Shown piece after piece: positions 1-10,638 of a stretch of 51,882 bases of DNA. Both the position numbers and the translations under genes were made by a program. The stretch is from Acanthaster planci. Lineage: Eukaryota; Echinodermata; Asteroidea; Valvatida; Acanthasteridae. Numbering within the stretch: position 1 is the first letter of the stretch; the number at the start of each line of letters is the position of its first letter. The stretch lies in assembly GCF_001949145.1 (NCBI RefSeq), contig NW_019091605.1, positions 44,660 through 96,541 of the forward strand, given 5' to 3'. The notes under the pieces were generated by a model that was given only the letters and a program-made list of their open reading frames with translations, was not told the DNA's origin and did not search any database.

Positions 1-347
1 ACAGTGAAAAAAGCACAAAGATGGTAACGTTGGCATGAAACTGATTTGTGTACCCATCTTCACCAGGACTGGACATCTTTTATTTGCCTAGGTTTAAAGG
101 GTTGCCGATGTGAATTAAAAAAAAAAAAAACGGGAATAAGTCTTGCGCATGTACGAAACTAACACAGTACTTAAACTGCATTGAAAGAAATTGCATAGGA
201 TGGGCCCCTTTAAGGTGCATGTATCTAGATAACGGTCACAGCCCTCATTTGCCTTCAACCAAACTGTGTGCCAGAGTCCAGGAGGCGATAATCCACATCC
301 CAGATGGTACGTACATGTACCACTGTACATGTACAACAAACACCAAC

Positions 348-458
348 CTTGATTTTGCGGTTGAATTCTTCCTCTACTTCCCTCAGCATTCCCACCACCC
401 TGAGATCGGTCACGTTGTGGGCCAGCTTGAAACCGTACGTCATTGACTGGAAATCCTC
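348..458 (-). CDS. NAA35: NAA35 coding exon 5 (residues 175-211)
   Basis: GTTTCAG precedes 458. The exon encodes [20 protein letters not shown] and [17 protein letters not shown], 37 codons in phase 0, matching human [20 protein letters not shown]. The donor is GTTGGT, weaker than the GTRAGN used at the other exons, so the 3' edge is the least certain of the five. The next exon lies outside the window. Confidence 0.88.
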
Positions 459-3400
459 CTGAAACAGCGACGGGCGGTCAGATTAGCTGTCAACATTGCG
501 CTCATCCCCAAAAATGTTCTGGATATTATTCCACATGGCGTCACTTCCTACATGTATGTCCAGTGATATATCTGTTAATCTACGGGCATTCGGTAGAGGG
601 CACACTCAACCTTAACCGAGATTCAGTGGCCAAAACAGTCTGAGGTCCTGAAGCAACTGGCATACCATGTGCACAAGTGCATCTTAGTCTGGCCATCAAA
701 TCTGACACATTGCCAGCAGTTTCTGCAGAAATCGTGCTTGGGCCAACAATATCTTCTTTACAATGATACCTGTCACAGAGCTGAATCGGCAACCCTTTAC
801 ACTTCCCTGGGAATTTTGCTGGCCTGGGGAAATCTAACACCTTGCACTAACTAAACAAACATTCTTGGTATAAAAGCGACACAAATACCGAAGAGTTAGT
901 TTCCGGGATCTTCAGTCCAGAACAAATACTTCAAAATACTTCAAAAAGGAAGAAGGTGTAGGCTGTTCGATGGACAAAAAGGTATATGTCACTCCCAAAC
1001 TTACCTCTTCAAATACGGAAGCTCGGACCACCTTGTCTTTGACGATGTCCACTATCTTCAGCACGGCCAGCGTGAAGGCCCTGATGCAGCGGTCTTCAAT
1101 GAGATCTGGGTTGTGCGTGTAGAGGTTGGTGAACACAGTCTGGGCCAGCGAGTGCCCCTCTAACCATGTGGCCTGGAAAAGGGTAAGACAGAGCGCTTTG
1201 CGTGTTTACTGATCTGGCACATTAACCATGCAGTGGAGGCGGGGGTCTAGTCTCGTCTAAGGCAGAGTCACGTACAGGAATTGCAATATGAGGTTGTGCA
1301 AGACCCCGAGCCTCTTTATGCAAAATTAATCCTGAATGGTGTCACTCGTGCGTCATTCTATGAATTCAGGGTTCAAAAGTGTGATATTTGTGTGTTCCTG
1401 TTTAACCTGACCTGTGTAATTTGACATGGAAATATCACCGAAGTTGACTTTTTCTATTTGTTTTCTGACTATTTCTATTTGTTTAGCAAGTAAATTGCAT
1501 TAGTTCATCACTCTTGGGAATTGGAAAAGTTTTCTGAGCTTGCAAAGTCATATCTCAGATGTGAAAGGGAGACCAAAAAACTGGACCCCTAATTAAATAG
1601 AATGACCCTCGTATATTTAGTTGAGTCCCAAAACTTCCAAAGTTTTCATTTTCTTACAGGAATGTTGACAAATGCCACATCAACAATATTCAGCGCATCA
1701 CATAATGGTGATAACAACCTCATAAGTGGCTCTATCTGTTGATGTACATGTACTCCTACATGGTCGTATGACCCATTTTGTCATGCTGGGTCCCACTTTA
1801 TAAAGAGGTAATGTGTGAAGCAGAGGAACGTTTTGTTTTCTTGTTTGAAGGTTTTAGGACTTACTATGCATGCCAGCGTGTTGTCAATGATCCCGATCAC
1901 TTCATCGGGTGACAGATCCTTGATTTTCAGGTCTCTCTCCTTGATGGACTGCTCCAAGCCCATGACCTGCCGTCCTGTCTGGTTGCACATCATCCCTGCA
2001 TCCATCTTGGGGTCCATCATCTCGATGGCCGACATAGCTTCAAATAAACCGAAGCTGGCGCGCGCACAGAGACATTGGAAGAGGGAAGGGTCGTGTTGTA
2101 TAATATGGTGTCATAAATTTCTTGCAAGCGTTAATGCCAAGTTCTTTATAGCTAGGCAAGAGGATATGCAGTTACATGACTTTTGATGGTCAGGGTTCAT
2201 TTGACACAGATGTGAACGGGAATGCCTTCGAAGTCTCTCAGTATTCTGACGTGCGTGAAATTTCCGACAGAAATACACAGATTCAAAAATGAACACACCT
2301 CCATGGCTGTGATATGCTTCCCGACACAGGGATGGATCTGGGGGAGAGGGGGTGGAGTCACATGGCCCCCCCTTTCACCAAATAAATCAATATGTAAATT
2401 AAAAAAACAAAATCTGAGGGAGGGAGAAGAAAAAAACAGGTGTCACTCTGCCTGAAATGGCACCACAGAGCGCCTAGGATCCAAAATGGCTCCAGACCCC
2501 ACGCCGTACAGGCATTTTAACATCCCCCCCTTTGGGAAAAACCTGGCCCCGCCCCTGCAACACCCCTTTGACTGTCAAGATAAGTCACGTGAAAAACCTC
2601 TATAGACTACAACACTAGACAGTGGACAAAATTGGGGGATTTTGGAAAAAGTTGGGGCATAGCAGAAGCACCCCTGACAAGTACATGTAGTTGTTTGGAA
2701 ATGAAGGTTATTTCTCTTGGGTTTAGGGCAACTATAAATGTGAGGCTAGAAACTGTAATGTGAAGAGGTTTTGAGTCCACAGTAAGTTTCCAAGATCCAT
2801 GCAAGCACTTTTAAATCTGTACACTGTGACGTTCAAAGAAAAAAGGATTGGTTTGTAGGAACGGATGACCAGATATCCCAAAACGCAGCACTGCAGTCAA
2901 GCCCAGTCTTAAGGCCTCTCAAAAGATGTCATTACATGTACAATGTATGTAACAGTTTGAACAGTGATGGAAGAATGCTTTCGTCACAGCTCATTTGAAC
3001 AGCTTGTGACTTGGCTTACGACTGGAGGACTCGCAATGGACATGCAAGGACCAGTAATAAACTCAACAAGATGTTATTTTTTTTTTTGGCGTTGGGGAGA
3101 TGTTAATTTATATAACGGGTTTTATAAAAACCCGTTATATAAATCAACAAGACTGCCTGAACAGCTACGGTAATTTACTGTAACCAAACTGTATCTTGCA
3201 TGTCGACAGCCGGCACATGTACATGTACACAATGTACCTGGGTGTACACTACCAATACATGCAGTTCAGCTTATCACTTGGATGGAATTCACTCCTTCCC
3301 CCTCCCTCGCCCTAATTTCCAGCTCCTCATCTTACTTTGCATCGTGCAAGAGTTCCCCAAGCTTCAGCTCGGATGCCGCTTCAGTGAACTCCTCTGTGAT

Positions 3401-4817
3401 GTCCAGCCAGTTATACTTGATACCTTGGGCCTCTGGAAGAAACGAAAGGACGATGATGGAAAAGCCTCTCACTTCACAACCGATTATTTCCCCATGAGTG
3501 GACAGTCAATCAGACATACAACCTGCTAATTTGCTGTTGCACTTTTATTGACGATGAGCCTTTTGCGAGTTAACTTGACCCAAAGCTGGTACATTGAGTT
3601 CTTTAAATTCACGTGAACATAACAACTTGAATTCTCCTTACTACAACTACTGTTGCTATACCTTGTGATTCGGGGCAAGCTTTTTACTTAGTTACTAAGA
3701 GACGCCTTGCAACAACACACTGTTCTCAATGGATAAGAAGGGCACAAAGGAACCAGTCCATTCCAGAGAGGGTGGTCGCGATGCGAAAGCTTGCTCCGAA
3801 TCTCGAGTTATAGCAACAGTGTCTTTAGTCTGGGGAATTCAAATCGTTATGTTTATGTGCAGTCAAATAACCCAGCGTACCAGATTTTATTCAAATTTAA
3901 CTCGCAAATGGCCTATTAGAGCATCACCAAACTAACTGACACATTTAGTTAGGTAGAAACCCAAGTGAACTTCAGGCGGTGCATCGTACACATGTTTGAT
4001 TTTGTGTGTTCTTTTTTGGAGGGGAGGGGATGGTTTTGTAAATGTTTCTTTGGCCTGTCTGTTGGTTGGTTTGATTTTGCTTTCACTGCACACTGTTTGT
4101 TTCTATGTTTTCCAATTATTTTTTAAAGGTTTTGTAAACTTTTATTCTTTTTGATTGTTTATTATTTTAGTTTTTTAAGCTGATGTTGGCGTTGTACATG
4201 TCTTTTCTTTCTGTTTCATATTGAAGTAGCATTGTTTACCAACATGGTCATGTTGCCAAGCATCGGTGTAAATCCAGCGTGATTTTGCTGCACTATCGGC
4301 AAATTTAAACATACCGGTTGGTCAACATCTCCGAAAAAAAACCCCAGCTCAATCACCCTTTCTCTTAAACAATTTGGAAACTTACCGTTAAAACTACACA
4401 AACAAGTGTACATGTATGTGTTCAGAAACCTGTACCAGTCTTTTTTCTCGGTCAGTTTCCATCCACCAGGGCTTATGAGATTTAATTCTGTTTGAGCCAT
4501 TTTGTTTTGGGGGATCATGCAATATGGACACAAGGCTGTGCTGTGTGTGGGGGCCTTGCATAAAGTTCTGTACCTTGAGTTTGTCAACGTCAGGTCACCG
4601 AGTTGCCACTGTCAGATGTTTGTGACAATGTGACGAGAAAAAGACTCAAGTTTGGCATGCAACTTTGCTAAAACCAATGGAAATATTCTATAGTTCAAGA
4701 CATGTGCACGGATTTGTCTGAAATCATTAAACTTTATACTCACCTCTCATTTGTGTGATATTTGGCCTGTCATCAAAATCATAACATTCCCTGGAAGGCT
4801 GGGCAAACATATTTGCA
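348..4817 (-). CDS. NAA35: NAA35 (MAK10), NatC auxiliary subunit; 5' part of gene, five coding exons
   Basis: Spliced gene read on the minus strand; coding pieces 4810-4744, 3432-3336, 2054-1865, 1172-1005 and 458-348 join in frame (phases 1, 2, 0, 0, 0) into 211 residues. The product matches the N-terminal third of NAA35, about 725 residues in human. Diagnostic blocks are [49 protein letters not shown] and [15 protein letters not shown]. Known role: NAA35 scaffolds the NatC complex with catalytic NAA30 and small NAA38 on the ribosome, acetylating nascent chains that start with Met plus a hydrophobic residue. Start: the ATG at 4810 lies 7 nt inside an exon with a strong pyrimidine tract and CAG before it, so a non-coding 5' exon must lie further upstream and was not located. 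The remaining roughly 70% lies beyond base 1. The family is certain from the conserved block; exon edges are by eye. Confidence 0.93.
1005..1172 (-). CDS. NAA35: NAA35 coding exon 4 (residues 119-174)
   Basis: TTTTCCAG precedes 1172 and GTAAGT follows 1005. Exactly 56 codons in phase 0: [37 protein letters not shown] and a C-terminal VFEE. Human NAA35 reads [21 protein letters not shown] at this place. Confidence 0.94.
1352..1608 (-). mobile_element. MITE family A, copy 1 (about 257 bp)
   Basis: It starts GTCATTCTATGAATTCAGGG and ends ACCCCTAATTAAATAGAATGACC, so the ends are inverted copies of each other. The interior TTTGTTTAGCAAGTAAATTG resembles copies at 6145, 17902 and 29022. It lies in the NAA35 intron between coding exons 3 and 4. 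No coding capacity, so a non-autonomous DNA transposon remnant. Confidence 0.6.
1865..2054 (-). CDS. NAA35: NAA35 coding exon 3 (residues 55-118), Mak10 signature
   Basis: GCCAG precedes 2054 and GTAAGT follows 1865. It holds the most conserved stretch of the family, [18 protein letters not shown], then [22 protein letters not shown] plus-strand open frame over the same bases (1815-2186) is only its shadow. Confidence 0.95.
3106..3144. repeat. Perfect 18-bp palindromic hairpin with 3-nt loop
   Basis: The arm ATTTATATAACGGGTTTT (3106-3123) and its exact reverse complement (3127-3144) are separated by ATA. It lies in the NAA35 intron, 192 bp from the acceptor side of coding exon 3's upstream neighbour (3336). 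All 18 arm positions pair, which suggests recent origin. Confidence 0.9.
3336..3432 (-). CDS. NAA35: NAA35 coding exon 2 (residues 23-54)
   Basis: TTCCAG precedes 3432 and GTAAGA follows 3336. The exon encodes [15 protein letters not shown] and [11 protein letters not shown], matching the N-terminal NAA35 segment that human has as NWVDITQDFEEA...[10 protein letters not shown]. It ends in phase 2, completed by the C at the start of the next exon to give [12 protein letters not shown]. Confidence 0.88.
3553..3796 (+). repeat. Dispersed repeat B, copy 1 (about 245 bp)
   Basis: A direct partner lies at 42584-42830. Shared blocks in order: GAGCCTTTTGCGAGTT, GAACATAACAA, GATTCGGGGCAAGCTTTT, GCTTGCAACAA, CTCAATGGATAAG and AACCAGTCCATTCCAGAGAG. 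It includes a small open frame (3729-3935) with no recognisable homology. Type unknown; an interspersed transposon remnant is inferred. Confidence 0.7.
4744..4817 (-). CDS. NAA35: NAA35 first coding exon (residues 1-22)
   Basis: A pyrimidine-rich acceptor (TTTTTCAG) ends at 4818. The exon has 7 nt of 5' UTR, then ATG at 4810 and 22 codons starting [17 protein letters not shown], followed by GTGAGT at 4743. It ends in phase 1; the split codon becomes Glu with the next exon. The N-terminus is poorly conserved in the family, so this exon rests on splice signals and phase agreement. Confidence 0.72.
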
Positions 4818-7800
4818 CTGAAAAAGGAAAAAAAAAAAGAAAAGGGTCATTTACTGTACATGTACATTTGTGAGAAAAAAAAGGCCTCATGGCCTTCATT
4901 AGAAGGAAAAACGAGCAAACATTGCCCCCTTTTCCTTCCCACAATGCCGTTCTACCACAGTGCAAAATCACTCATGTGGTATTAGCGATAAATCACAGGG
5001 ATTTCCACCCACACAACCAGTCATTTCAGGGGTGTATTTTGCAGTGGCTGGGTGTTCTCCAATTATACACTCCTCTTATATCAAGGCTGATTCAAAACCC
5101 ATACGACTTCATAAACAACAATTTCCTGGAAGGGCCTGGAGCCTATGCTCATGGAGATGATGGATTGATTGGCAATCCTGATGAGTGATGAACAGGATGA
5201 ATGGAAGAGACCCGGTGGAAAGAATACTGACAACACCTGATGCCCATGTGCACGAATCTATGAGACCTGTCTGAAAAAAGTGTTTTCTAAGTACCGGTAG
5301 GCCTACATGTAAATGCAGAACGTGCTTTGCTAAATTTCACTTTTAGGACATGTTGTCACGTTCTGACGGCTGTGATAACATTTTAAGGGAAACTTCATGT
5401 TAAGTCTTGAAGGTTTGCATGGTGAAGAGGTATAATAGAAAGTAGGTTTGCGGTAGCACCATGGACGTATCTCTTTTGTGAGTATTTGTGGTTCTGCAAA
5501 GAACCAGTGTACTCTATGTACTTTATGTTGTTTGTAGGCCTGATGAATGCGACTCTTTCCAGCCTGACTCCCTGAGTAGAGTCCACCATCACCTGACCAC
5601 TAGTGGTTGTGTGCATTACAGGAGTCATGAGTAGGGCCTAAGCCTACAATATTCCCAGAACGGTGAGCCACACTCCTTTCTTGATTATTGGTTTGTAACG
5701 CTATGAGATTTTGGATGTGCCCGTTTATTTTGCCTAAAACTGCAATTTGTCAATCAAAACTTTCCCCCACAGGCTGTCAAAACTATGTGTATCTCTTTAA
5801 CACCCACGTTCAAGGTTTTGGACCGTGTAACCAGCTTTTTTTGGCACAATCAAGACCTTTTACTTACAATCCTGCCTCTCTTCACCAATGATCCGCACAT
5901 CTGAGCAGCACACTGGGGCCTATGTCTGTTGTCATTTCAAACCCTCCTATACAAAGATGCATTCTTGACACAGTAGTCCTATCAGCCAAAATCAGTCAAG
6001 TTACATAAATGTACATGTATAATTGTACAGGGAGAAGTGTAAGAAATTTTTGACTGTTTTGGACGGTTACCGCAGGGTTAAGTTGTTTTGGGGAACTTTG
6101 TGCCATGTCACTTGATTTTGTCCTTTGAAAAATAAAGGGACTACGGGCCATTCTATAAAATTTGGGGTCCAAAGTATGACATTTTTCCATCCCTGTTACC
6201 TCTGACATGTACATGTTTCACAAGGGATGCATCACTGAAATTGATTTCAAACTATTGTTATTTGTTAGGCAGGTAATTTTCAGTACTTATTAAATTTTGG
6301 AATAAAACAATAAGTTCTAAACATCAAAGAATCACATGCCAGATGCAACAGGGACAGGGAAAGAAATTGGGCCCCAAATAAAAAGAATGACCCCTTAGAC
6401 TCCAAAGATACGGACAGTCTTCTGAGTTGTGATGTGCACTTCTACTGCCTATTGTATACATTCAGAGAACTGGGATGGGATAGGAACCAGTCTTTCGTGT
6501 CAACAGACATGTGTCACAGTCACGTATGTTTCCTTCCTAGATTTAGTTTTGCTTACTGTTCAGGGTTGCACACTGGGATGCCAGTGAGCTTCAAATTGTG
6601 ATAGAAAAGAGACATCTGATGATCTTATGAAATCAAATATGCAGTAGCCTCTTTCAAGCAGTGAAACTTCATTTATTTCCTCTTTTCGTGTAGAAAAAAA
6701 TCATGATATTCTTGCAACTGAGGTTTTCACAACGATGTGAAACACATAAATATGAAGCCAGCATTGAACTAAAGGCCATCCTCATGGTCATTACATGTAG
6801 CTTGCCAAAGTTTTTTAAAGCCAGATTCGCGAACTGAAAATTTGGTTTGCTGTGATTTTATTCCATCACAGCAATTCATTGCTTACCAAAAAGTCCATTT
6901 GATAGTCGAATAGTGTAGAATTTAGTAGGGTTTAATGGTGTCGATAAAAATGAGTTTATGATAAGTGATGGCACATGTAACGGAACATGCTCTGGAAAAC
7001 CCCAATAAAAAATATTTTCAACAGTTTATGTTGCACTCTGTGTTGGCAACACACGGTATGGTATCTCCACGTGGGACTACCGACAAAGGCATGCACAAGT
7101 ATTGAACACTGCATGGCTACGGCTCTTCACTGCTGCTTCTTTTCATCAACATTTGAAGCCGTAGTCCCAGGAGATAGGACCAGATTGTGGCTACCCCTGT
7201 CATGCGCCGCCCCATACAATCCCATGTATTAACTACTTGTTACTTGATACATCGGTAGTGCTGGGTGAACATACATCGCCATTCATTAATATCGCTGACA
7301 TCAATGTAACCAACCAAATTCACGACTTGTATCTCTGGTCACAAATATTGCCGCAAATTTTATACTCCTGAAAATGAAGCCACAAACATTAAGTACATGT
7401 AGGCTAGGCCTATATTTAAGAATGAATTTGGTTGAAGTACATGTGCACGTACTAAGTGCACAAATTACGGTAACTCATGGACACCTGTACATGTGCAGAT
7501 GGTTTTGTTATATTTGTGAAGAGAGGCAGGATCGTAACTAAAAAGTACAACTAGCTGACCTGACTAGGCCCTACACGTAACCCTAAAAGGTCTAGACTTT
7601 TCCAAAAATAGCTGGTTACATGGTCCAAAACCACTGAATGTGCGTTCCGTGTTAAAGAGATTCTATTTAGTTTTGATGGCCTTTGAGGGAAGATTTGATT
7701 GCCCAAGTGCAGTTTGCCAAAGTGCAGTTTCAGACAAAAACAAATGGGCACATGCAACCTGACATGTTGATATTGATAATCACAACAATTCACATTCAAA

Positions 7801-7870
7801 CTTTCGTAGCATTACAAACCAATAACAGAAATCAGGACCATTATCATGGGTGTGTGGCTTGACTCAGCCC
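4818..7870. other. Region upstream of NAA35 coding exons; no gene recognised
   Basis: AT-rich sequence with MITE copy 2 (6145-6394), scattered TACATG strings and an 8-bp hairpin near 6850. No open frame shows homology or exon context. It probably contains the NAA35 first intron and a non-coding 5' exon. Confidence 0.5.
6145..6394 (-). mobile_element. MITE family A, copy 2 (about 250 bp)
   Basis: The left end GGGCCATTCTATAAAATTTG continues GGGTCCAAAGTATGACAT; the right end is TTGGGCCCCAAATAAAAAGA followed by ATGACCCC. The ends are inverted repeats. Read on the minus strand, its interior aligns in order with the copies at 17902 and 29022 (ACCTGCC, AACAAATAACAATAGTTTG, GATGCATCCCTTG). This is the best preserved copy here. 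Confidence 0.7.
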
Positions 7871-8194
7871 CACTAGTGTGGCATGGACTCTCACTCCCGA
7901 TCCATCCTTAGCCACACATCTGTATGCGCAATTTCATGTCGGAGCCTGTTAGATTGAATGGATAAAGGCAAAAAGACTGGAAAATACCTGAATAACGTGA
8001 GTGAAATCATTCAATAAACGGTTTTTAGAAAGTGGAAAGGTCAAGGATCATGTCCGTGTGCAAAAGAAATTGCACCAAGATGATAAGCATGATAAGTGGG
8101 AGCGCCAAAAATGTTCAATACGCCGACACGAAATTGCGTATACGGATGTGTGGCTAAGGATGGATTGGGAGTGAGAGTCCATGCCACACTAGTG
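7871..8194. mobile_element. Fold-back element with 72-bp inverted arms
   Basis: The left arm at 7871-7942 (CACTAGTGTGGCATGGACTC ... AATTTCATGTCGG) is repeated inverted at 8123-8194 with about three mismatches. About 180 bp lie between and contain no open frame of note. This is the structure of a fold-back MITE. Clear target-site duplications were not identified. Confidence 0.8.
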
Positions 8195-8210
8195 CCTCAG
8201 TGGGCTAGGC

Positions 8211-8618
8211 TTGACCATGATGTTGAGTGCTGTGCTGAGTGAACGTAACCATGCAGAGGTTATTTCCCTGAATCCACGGTTTCCGTGTTCCACAGACCCT
8301 CTTTCTTTCCATTATCAAGCACTGAACTTCTGCTTTGACATGTTTAAGCAGAATTGGACTTACCCAGCCCCGGGTTCAGAATTTGTGACCGACTGTCCGT
8401 CGTCTGCCATTTCTGACATGTTGCTGTTCAATAAATGGCGCCACCAAGTGCCGGTGGTGAACCTGGAGGACGAAAAGTGGCCGGTTACTTCAAAAGTGTT
8501 GTTGTTTCCCAAATCAAGTCTCAAGTCAACAAAATGGCGACTCGAATCTGACTCATTTCCGAATCTGAGACTCTTTGTAAAATGCAGTTTTCGACTTGAC
8601 CCTTGGGTCCACCGATAA
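8211..8618 (+). other. Unassigned 135-codon open frame
   Basis: Open from ATG at 8211, immediately after the fold-back element, to a stop just before the 16-bp minisatellite. The opposite strand is open over much of the same interval (8360-8659). The translation has no motif, signal peptide or membrane segment I recognise, and no splice context supports either strand. The region is CpG-richer than its surroundings (AAATGGCGCCAC, CGAAAAGTGGCCGG). It could be a mobile-element fragment or chance. Confidence 0.15.
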
Positions 8619-8672
8619 GTGTAATAAATCCACACTGTAACTTCACACCTTCCATTCACCTTGCAATACAGT

Positions 8673-8896
8673 CACTTCGCCCATTTTCCACTTCGCCCAT
8701 TTACCACTTCGCCCATTTTCCACTTCGCCCATTTACCACTTCGCCCATTTGCCACTTCGCCCATTTTCCACTTCGCCCATTTACCACTTCGCCCATTTGC
8801 CACTTCGCCCATTTGCCACTTCGCCCATTTGCCACTTCGCCCATTTGCCACTTCTCCTACTCGCCACTTCTCCCACTCGCCACTTCGCCCTCGCTG
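8673..8896 (+). repeat. 16-bp minisatellite array, about 14 units
   Basis: Unit CACTTCGCCCATTTNC repeats head to tail: eleven near-identical copies that vary only at the last two bases (TC, AC or GC), then two diverged copies (CACTTCTCCTACTCGC type) and a truncated one. Because 16 is not a multiple of 3, all frames stay open and give a spurious repetitive translation (HFAHLPLRPFATSPI). An inverted, more diverged array of the same unit lies at 10505-10638. Confidence 0.92.
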
Positions 8897-10504
8897 TACA
8901 ACAGATGGGTTGTCTTTGAGTAGGTGTTTCTCAAACGGATGTGACCTAGTTTCATCTTGGCGGCTTCCAAATAATTCTCAAAACACAGCAAAGGTACTTT
9001 CTCTTATGGGAGAAGTGTTGGCTTTGAAAAAAGGTTTTATTGGTGTGTTTTTTTTGCGTTTCCGCTTAGCACTGGGTTTGGTTATATCAAGCTACCCACT
9101 AGTTAGGAAGATTTTCCACAAATCTCCAATGGTTGCTTACAAAAGAGCCAACAACATCCGGAAAACTTTTCAGAGCCAAAGTCAGCCATGTAGAGAACGA
9201 TCAATCTTCTATACGTGAAGAACGCGATGACACCCTCGATATCCTAGTTTCCTTATTGGATGAACAAAACCCATCCAACTAAAATGTGTTATTAATATCA
9301 TGCCCCATATACAGACAGCTACCCAAATTTCCCGTCTTGTGAGTGCCACTCACTCACTATAAAACTATACCTGGATTTCTCAGGAATCATGCGACTGATG
9401 AGTCCCTGAAGTGACGAAAATGCATTCTCACTAGTATCAGGTAAAATGCCCCTACCCAACCCACTGCTTGGGTAACTATGGCACCGATTTTGCATAAGTC
9501 AGTACCTCCCCATTATTTCTACCCTCTCGAGACTCCTTTTAGTCTCTATGGGAAATTACTCAGACAAAAATAAACCTCCAAATAAACAGTCACTTTTGCC
9601 CTCCAAAGTACCCAAGTTTATTCCCACATCAATCTATAAGAGAGAGCGCGTCTCTGAATGGGATAGAGCCACCACTGCCTTATCATGTACGTAGGCTATA
9701 CAGTTTTGGCGATGATGACGACCGTCTCAATGTCAAACACAGAATGGTGAAATAACTAGACACAGCCGCGTGGGAGTTTATAGGCCTTCCAATGACTTTT
9801 AAAATCGAACATTTCCAACAAAAGTCGTTTGACTAATTGAAGCATCACACAGAAGTCGGAAGTAATCGACAGGATTATCGCCAGTTTGCTTTGCAGTGCC
9901 GCACTTGAGTGACGTGTCACTCGGAGACAGTGCGGTCATCCAATCAGCGCAGTCATAGACGCCCCGCGCACGGATCCTCGTTGTACAACTTCACGGCAAT
10001 TAGCGGTTACCCTTAATGGTTGCCTTACTACTTCGCCGGAAAATTGCCGGTACGCAAAGACAGAATGACTTTGAATCATGAAACTTAAGTTTGAAGTGCC
10101 GCGCAAAACTGGTAGAAAGGGATCTTGGGCATCCCTTTGGTCATTGTCAAAGTCGGCCTCCCATTATTACAAGTCTCACACACTCTGAATCCGTGGGCGA
10201 AGTGGCAGATGGGTGCCACGTCGCGTTCGTTGCAAAAAACGTTCTCTTTGCCTGAATTAATAGGTCGAATAAAAATCCTCTTTTACAGCATCTGTACTTT
10301 ACAAGTCTAATCATAAACTCTTGATTGAACAGATCCATCGTCATTTCTGTACACGTATCTATTTTTTCTGTTTCTTTTCTTGTTCCTTTTGGCCATTGTC
10401 AAAGTAGTCCTATAAAAGTACAAGTCTCACACATGACGCAACTTTCAACTTTTATAAGTGGAGTTAAGGTACGCGCCTCGGCGGTGCGTTCTGTTGGATA
10501 TGTG
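8897..10504. other. Interval between inverted minisatellite arrays; no gene recognised
   Basis: No coding exon is recognised. It holds AT-rich sequence to about 9700, then a CpG-richer patch at 9880-10090 listed separately. The longest frame here (ending 9218) is a run-on from the minisatellite. Confidence 0.5.
9880..10090 (-). promoter_or_regulatory. Candidate CpG-rich promoter (possibly of NAA35)
   Basis: CpG density is clearly above the surrounding sequence (CGCCCCGCGCACGG, CTTCGCCGGAAAATTGCCGG). It contains a consensus NF-Y box CCAATCAGCG at 9940-9949 and a symmetrical CRE/E-box-like element GAGTGACGTGTCACTC at 9907-9922. It lies upstream of NAA35, whose 5' UTR exon is missing from the readable exons, so a promoter role for that gene is an inference. 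A matching first-exon donor was not pinned down. Confidence 0.3.
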
Positions 10505-10638
10505 CAGCGTGGGCGAAGCGCGTGGGCGAAGTGGAAAATGGGCAATTGCGCGAAATGGCGCGTGTGCGAAAAGGTAATTGGGCGAAGTGACAAATGGGCA
10601 AAGGGGTAAATGGACGGAGTGGAAAATGGGCAAAGTGA
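10505..10638 (-). repeat. Diverged inverted array of the 16-bp minisatellite
   Basis: Units of the type GGGCGAAGTGGAAAAT (reverse complement of the 8673 unit) recur at roughly 16-bp spacing with many substitutions. On the minus strand the array is followed by CGCCCACGCTGCACA and CCAACAG, resembling CGCCCTCGCTGTACAACAG after the left array. Thus the flank as well as the array is inverted. A single related unit lies near 10188 (GTGGGCGAAGTGGCAGATGG). Confidence 0.75.

Noticed and set aside
1815-2186. 123-codon plus-strand frame
   Set aside because: Antisense shadow of NAA35 coding exon 3, whose minus-strand translation is strongly conserved.
8673-8896. Possible CRISPR-like array
   Set aside because: Units are contiguous with no spacers, and the genome is eukaryotic.
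8603-9218. Overlapping long open frames with proline- and histidine-rich repeats
   Set aside because: They are translations of the 16-bp minisatellite, open because the unit lacks stops in every frame.
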